From positions 26,606-90,605 of the forward strand of contig CAYGJD010000007.1 in assembly GCA_964350315.1 (NCBI GenBank): a stretch of 64,000 nt of DNA, given 5' to 3'. Positions 60,663 to 64,000 of this stretch are shown here, piece by piece. The stretch's first letter is position 1, and each line of letters begins with the position of its first letter. Under the pieces are notes generated by a model. It saw only the letters and a program-made list of their open reading frames with translations. It searched no databases and was not told the origin of the DNA. The stretch is from JAJZEO01 sp964350315 (GTDB lineage: Bacteria > Chlamydiota > Chlamydiia > Chlamydiales > 2-12-FULL-49-11). The position numbers and the translations under genes were made by a program.

Positions 60663-63600
60663 TGCTTCTTCAAGTAAGCGATCGACTGTTTCAAGAAGGA
60701 AAAGAATAGCTGGCATGACTTCTTCTTGAAAAGCAATAGAAAGAGCGACTACTTTGTCTTCTGATGGATCTTGAGCAAGCTCACTTGAAAGTCCGTACAT
60801 CATTTGATAGACTTTTGGTGCTTGGGTATCTCTTGGCATATATTCTGTTCTATAAAATTCCCATCCATTTTGATCAATTCGAGTTAAGGCGCTTGCAAAT
60901 TCTTTCTCTATTTTTAGTTCAACAAGAATTCTATGGGTAAGTGTGGCTATTCTGTGGCTGTCTCGAAGAATATTTCCAAGTCTTGGTTGATCTAAAATAG
61001 GGTGGTACTGTGCTTGACTAAAGCTGATTAAAATTATTTTGAGAACGGCTTCGGCAACGACTCTGAGATCAGAGACTATTTTTTCCGCAACGACACCCCC
61101 AGATAGTGTAGCTTCAATCTGTGATCTTAAAAGCTTTCGTGTTTTTTGTTGTTGATCTGGTTGAAGGCTTTGCGCGAGTTCGTTTAATCTTTGACGAATA
61201 GATGGGGGAAGTTTCTTCTGTTTGCACAAATCAGCAAGGATAGAGCTTCTTACTGTAATTGAATCGAGTGTGGTTAATATCGACTGCGCTGCAAGAGGGG
61301 TGTGAAGATAAACTTTTGGGGTCATTTTTTGGCCACTTAAATGGCTAAGTAAAGGAGACAAGAATGGGAGAGGTGTCATGGCGGCTGCGGCTCTTTCTAT
61401 TGATGCTCCTCGTCTTTGAAGATATTCAGACATTTTGGCTCTCTCTGCAACGGTTGTAAATCCTTCAAGACCAAACTCACTTCTTGTAAGAGGATCTACT
61501 ACAATAACAGGATCAGCAGGAAGTGCCCCACTAAACCCGCAGGTTAATTCTTCTATGCACAACTCTGGCAGGTGAACTTGAGGTGTTCTTTTTTGAAGTC
61601 TTTTGTTTTCTGCTCGGATAAGTTCCATTTCTACTTCAAATTGTTCTGTTTCTCTTTCCGCAATACCTATCTGCAGCTGTAGTTGTGTGTGTTGTTTTGC
61701 AAGTTCTTTTTCCATAAGTCGCAATTGCTTTTCCAGCTGGTCTATCTGTGCTTTCTTCTCTTTTCTAGCATCTAACAACTCCTTTTTTACTCTCTTTAAT
61801 TGTTCGGTTAAATTTGATTCTAGTTGGGAGGCTTTTTGCCATTCCTGTTCAAACACAACTGCTTTTTGTCGATGTAATTCTGCAGTCTCTTGTAATTTTT
61901 CATAATGTTTTTTTAATTGTGGATCGCGGCCTTTAGCTCGACAAGAGTTTAGATGGTCATGAATCGTTGATGTGTGCGGAATCGGATATTCTATAAGATC
62001 TGCAAGAGCAAAAAGAAGATCAATCGCAGATTCTTTTGTGGACTGTTTTTTAAATTCCTCTGGAATCTCATCTGTTTGAAGAGTGTGAATAATGGATAGG
62101 TAAATTGTCTTTAATTGCCTACCAGAAAATGGAAGATGTATTAGATCTCCGTGATAATAAAGATGTAAAATTTTCATTCTTCTTTCGTTATTAGTAGTAG
62201 AAGTCAGCGCGTTGAGGCATTGATAGAGGTAGTTTGCATAACGAACAATGGTTGGAAATAGAGGTTTTACTTTTTTATTGACGATGCTTAAAAGCAGGCA
62301 AAATTCATCATAGCTTATGGTTTCAACATTGCTCATTAAAGAACAAAAAGCGGCTGCAGGTCGTTCTTGAGCAAGAAGTTCTGCTGAACCTTGGTTCATT
62401 ATGAAGACTGAAGCTACAACTCTATCGACTTCATCAAGACCTTTGAGTACTATAGGAACGTTAACGCGGTTTAAACTGACAAGCAACTCACTTTTCCTAA
62501 CCATTTCATTAAGGCAAGCGTGAGTATAAGTGGTTAGAAGAAGGCTAGATGCTTCTTCTGCGCTTGTTGGTGGGTAGAAACAACAAAAAAGTAGAGCCCA
62601 TTCGATAGGACGTTTTGCTACAGGGAATTTGGTAATTATACTTCTGAGCATTTGTTCACTGCAAGAGCGGTGAAGCGCAACAGTTCTAAGTGCAATAATT
62701 TCATTTTTTTGCACTTGACTATTGAATCGTGGATGAGAAGTAAATCGAAAAAAGCCATTCTTTGTCATCAGCTCTCCACCAAGAGAGAGATAAAAAAGAT
62801 CTACTTGAAAAAGAAAGTCGCGTAAAAATGTGCCGACACAAGAGTCTTGTTGAACATTGAACATAAGCGGTTTTAAAAACTCTTCTAGTAGCTCTAGAAA
62901 CATCTTAGATGCAGAACTTTCTTTCTTACCAAGAGCTTCTGCCATGGTTTTTGAGGTTTGCGTTAGTGGTTCAGTTTCTGGATCAGCGCAAAGTACGGCG
63001 CTTAGACCTGAAAGTGAGCCAAGTAGAAACAGCTCGCTTTTTAAGGCAATTTTTTCTTCTTTAGCTCCACTAGAAACTCTATACAGGCTTGATGTCTGCT
63101 CACTTATAATCATTCTAATTCTGAAGAATTTTAGTAGAAATTGATCAATCTTTTCAGACTCTAAGACACCATAAGAAATTAGTCGTGAGAGATAAGTGCA
63201 TTCAGAGGCATGAAAAGCAAGTGGTTCTGTGGCAGGAACAGGATAGTTTAAAGAAGGGGCTAATACTTCCACAGGAACAAGGTTCCAGATTGGAGAAAAA
63301 AATATGGATTCATGAGAACAATCAGATAGTGCAGGGATTTCATATAGAATTAGAAGTGAGAGTTCAATCAATAATGCAGGCTGATTGTTTTCTTTTGCTT
63401 CTTGAAATAATGTTTTGTAATAAAGGACTCTAAATGCTGGGTGAAGATGCTGAAGCAATGGAGCAATTTCATCAAAATAAGGGTTTAATAGTCCATCTCG
63501 AGTGCATTGTGTAGTTAAAATCTTTTGTAAAAATTCAACAGTTGGAGAAATTGAAAATTCAGGAGAGGAGTACATGTTCAATTCAACAGCTGTAATGGTA

Positions 63601-63854
63601 AGGGCATTGTGAACTGCTTCTAAAAGAGGAGCTGAATTATCGGTTTTTTTCTTTATTGGCGAAAAGTCTTCAAAAAAACAAGTTACAAAAGCTGCAAAGT
63701 GCGCTAGTCGGCTATTTTGATCTAATCTAGGATCTCGAATTTTTCTTACATATTCGACACAAGCAAAGATTAGTTGATCATGAATTGCAGGTGAAAGATG
63801 TTGTTCGATTGCATCTTCTATATGGGGGGTACATGGTGTTGAGATTGGTTCCAA
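60654..63854 (-). CDS. Very large coiled-coil protein of unknown function
   Basis: A 1066-residue protein without signal peptide or clear membrane helix. Residues 1-640 are helical and Leu-rich with no named domain. A long charged coiled coil spans about 646-755 (KRVKKELLDARKEKKAQIDQ, then LEKQLRLMEKELAKQ). A helical C-terminal part from about 780 to the end includes PFLSPLLSHLSGQKMTPK. The last 20 residues (VMPAILFLLETVDRLLEEAL) resemble the last residues of the next gene upstream at the window edge, so the two may be tandem paralogues. It converges on the M24 gene with a 9-base overlap. Confidence 0.65.
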   Translation of the reverse strand: MEPISTPCTPHIEDAIEQHLSPAIHDQLIFACVEYVRKIRDPRLDQNSRLAHFAAFVTCFFEDFSPIKKKTDNSAPLLEAVHNALTITAVELNMYSSPEFSISPTVEFLQKILTTQCTRDGLLNPYFDEIAPLLQHLHPAFRVLYYKTLFQEAKENNQPALLIELSLLILYEIPALSDCSHESIFFSPIWNLVPVEVLAPSLNYPVPATEPLAFHASECTYLSRLISYGVLESEKIDQFLLKFFRIRMIISEQTSSLYRVSSGAKEEKIALKSELFLLGSLSGLSAVLCADPETEPLTQTSKTMAEALGKKESSASKMFLELLEEFLKPLMFNVQQDSCVGTFLRDFLFQVDLFYLSLGGELMTKNGFFRFTSHPRFNSQVQKNEIIALRTVALHRSCSEQMLRSIITKFPVAKRPIEWALLFCCFYPPTSAEEASSLLLTTYTHACLNEMVRKSELLVSLNRVNVPIVLKGLDEVDRVVASVFIMNQGSAELLAQERPAAAFCSLMSNVETISYDEFCLLLSIVNKKVKPLFPTIVRYANYLYQCLNALTSTTNNERRMKILHLYYHGDLIHLPFSGRQLKTIYLSIIHTLQTDEIPEEFKKQSTKESAIDLLFALADLIEYPIPHTSTIHDHLNSCRAKGRDPQLKKHYEKLQETAELHRQKAVVFEQEWQKASQLESNLTEQLKRVKKELLDARKEKKAQIDQLEKQLRLMEKELAKQHTQLQLQIGIAERETEQFEVEMELIRAENKRLQKRTPQVHLPELCIEELTCGFSGALPADPVIVVDPLTRSEFGLEGFTTVAERAKMSEYLQRRGASIERAAAAMTPLPFLSPLLSHLSGQKMTPKVYLHTPLAAQSILTTLDSITVRSSILADLCKQKKLPPSIRQRLNELAQSLQPDQQQKTRKLLRSQIEATLSGGVVAEKIVSDLRVVAEAVLKIILISFSQAQYHPILDQPRLGNILRDSHRIATLTHRILVELKIEKEFASALTRIDQNGWEFYRTEYMPRDTQAPKVYQMMYGLSSELAQDPSEDKVVALSIAFQEEVMPAILFLLETVDRLLEEALK

Positions 63855-63897
63855 AATTCAATATTTGTTGGTTGATTTACAAAAAAGCATACAGGAA

Positions 63898-63917
63898 CCC
63901 CCCTTAAAAAAGGAGGG
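63898..63917 (-). terminator. Possible hairpin terminator between the two 3'-edge genes
   Basis: On the minus strand CCCTCCTT pairs with AAGGGGGG (one T-G wobble) around a short T-rich loop. No strong T-run follows, so it may be an attenuator or simple stem rather than a terminator. Confidence 0.35.
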
Positions 63918-63925
63918 ATTTCACT

Positions 63926-64000
63926 CTACTTTCCAAGTTGGTTATGCCTTTCTTGCATAAGGTCAGCAGCAAATTGAAGCATAGTCACAAGCAGTGGCAT
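63926..64000 (-). CDS. C-terminal end of an upstream gene (partial)
   Basis: A minus-strand frame is open from the window edge to a TAG at 63926-63928 and gives MPLLVTMLQFAADLMQERHN plus QLGK. Whether the edge ATG is a start or an internal Met is unknown. The pattern M-P-x-L/I-L/V-x-x-L/M-x-x-A/V-x-D-L/R-L/M matches the C-terminus of the 1066-residue protein downstream, so this is probably the end of its paralogue. Confidence 0.45.
   Translation of the reverse strand: MPLLVTMLQFAADLMQERHNQLGK

Noticed and set aside
61603..61905. Plus-strand Ser/Cys-rich frame
   Set aside because: It is the complement of the coiled-coil segment of the 1066-residue protein; codon bias creates the Ser/Phe-rich shadow.
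1..64000. CRISPR arrays, rRNA genes, phage structural genes
   Set aside because: No regularly spaced repeats, no rRNA-like sequence and no phage morphogenesis motifs were found on either strand.

Overview
The window looks like a chromosomal segment of an environmental (amoeba- or arthropod-associated) member of the Chlamydiota, Parachlamydia/Simkania-like. This is inference. It rests on AT-rich DNA, a BrnQ carrier, a large M24/HIT/HEAT/MYG1 block, and many membrane-anchored proteins with eukaryote-like or host-directed domains (ankyrin plus J-domain, LRR, kinase-like, carotenoid oxygenase, sphingomyelinase-like). Two of these carry the same N-terminal membrane module, with the pattern T-S-W, K-I-x-S-Y, I-L-P-L, which I recall as typical of chlamydial effector-like proteins. 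I cannot name the species.

Layout. 1-9.9 kb: BrnQ, small enzymes, a lipase, a Bcr-type MFS pump with a Dabb protein flanked by a perfect 48-bp direct repeat, an ankyrin/J-domain protein, methyltransferases, a phosphatase, and a protein that reads like a degenerate mitochondrial carrier. 10-14.5 kb: phosphoketolase and acetate kinase (overlapping, a route from sugar phosphates to acetate and ATP), then convergent rlmN. 14.6-18.8 kb: an Rhs-type toxin/immunity island with a frameshifted Rhs gene, an orphan toxin C-terminus, two divergent immunity-like genes, an M48-like protease and a Tn5/IS4-type transposase fragment. 18.9-23.5 kb: a compact cyoABCDE operon for cytochrome bo3 quinol oxidase and heme O synthase.

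23.7-34 kb: an anchored alpha/beta hydrolase, a Cys-peptidase-like protein, an Ntn-hydrolase, then a tripartite efflux operon (NodT-like outer-membrane lipoprotein, EmrA-like adaptor, EmrB-like pump), a second DHA2 pump and a PLP threonine/serine dehydratase. 34-39.2 kb: S9 peptidase, DNA photolyase, DUF1295 protein and a divergent DUF2878-DCC fusion, a combination reminiscent of light and oxidative stress gene sets. 39.2-47.7 kb: a PRTase-like protein, aminoglycoside-phosphotransferase-like kinases (one with a signal peptide), a kinase-like membrane protein, a GNAT acetyltransferase and an LRR protein. A tRNA-Met(CAU) with a clear promoter lies at 47.9 kb.

48-64 kb: a NADAR-domain protein, an M48 protease, a sphingomyelinase-like EEP protein, a carotenoid oxygenase, a 704-residue LOG/Rossmann protein, then the + strand run MYG1-HIT-HEAT-M24. 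The window ends with a 1066-residue coiled-coil protein and the 3' end of what may be its paralogue. No rRNA, CRISPR array or intact insertion sequence was seen.
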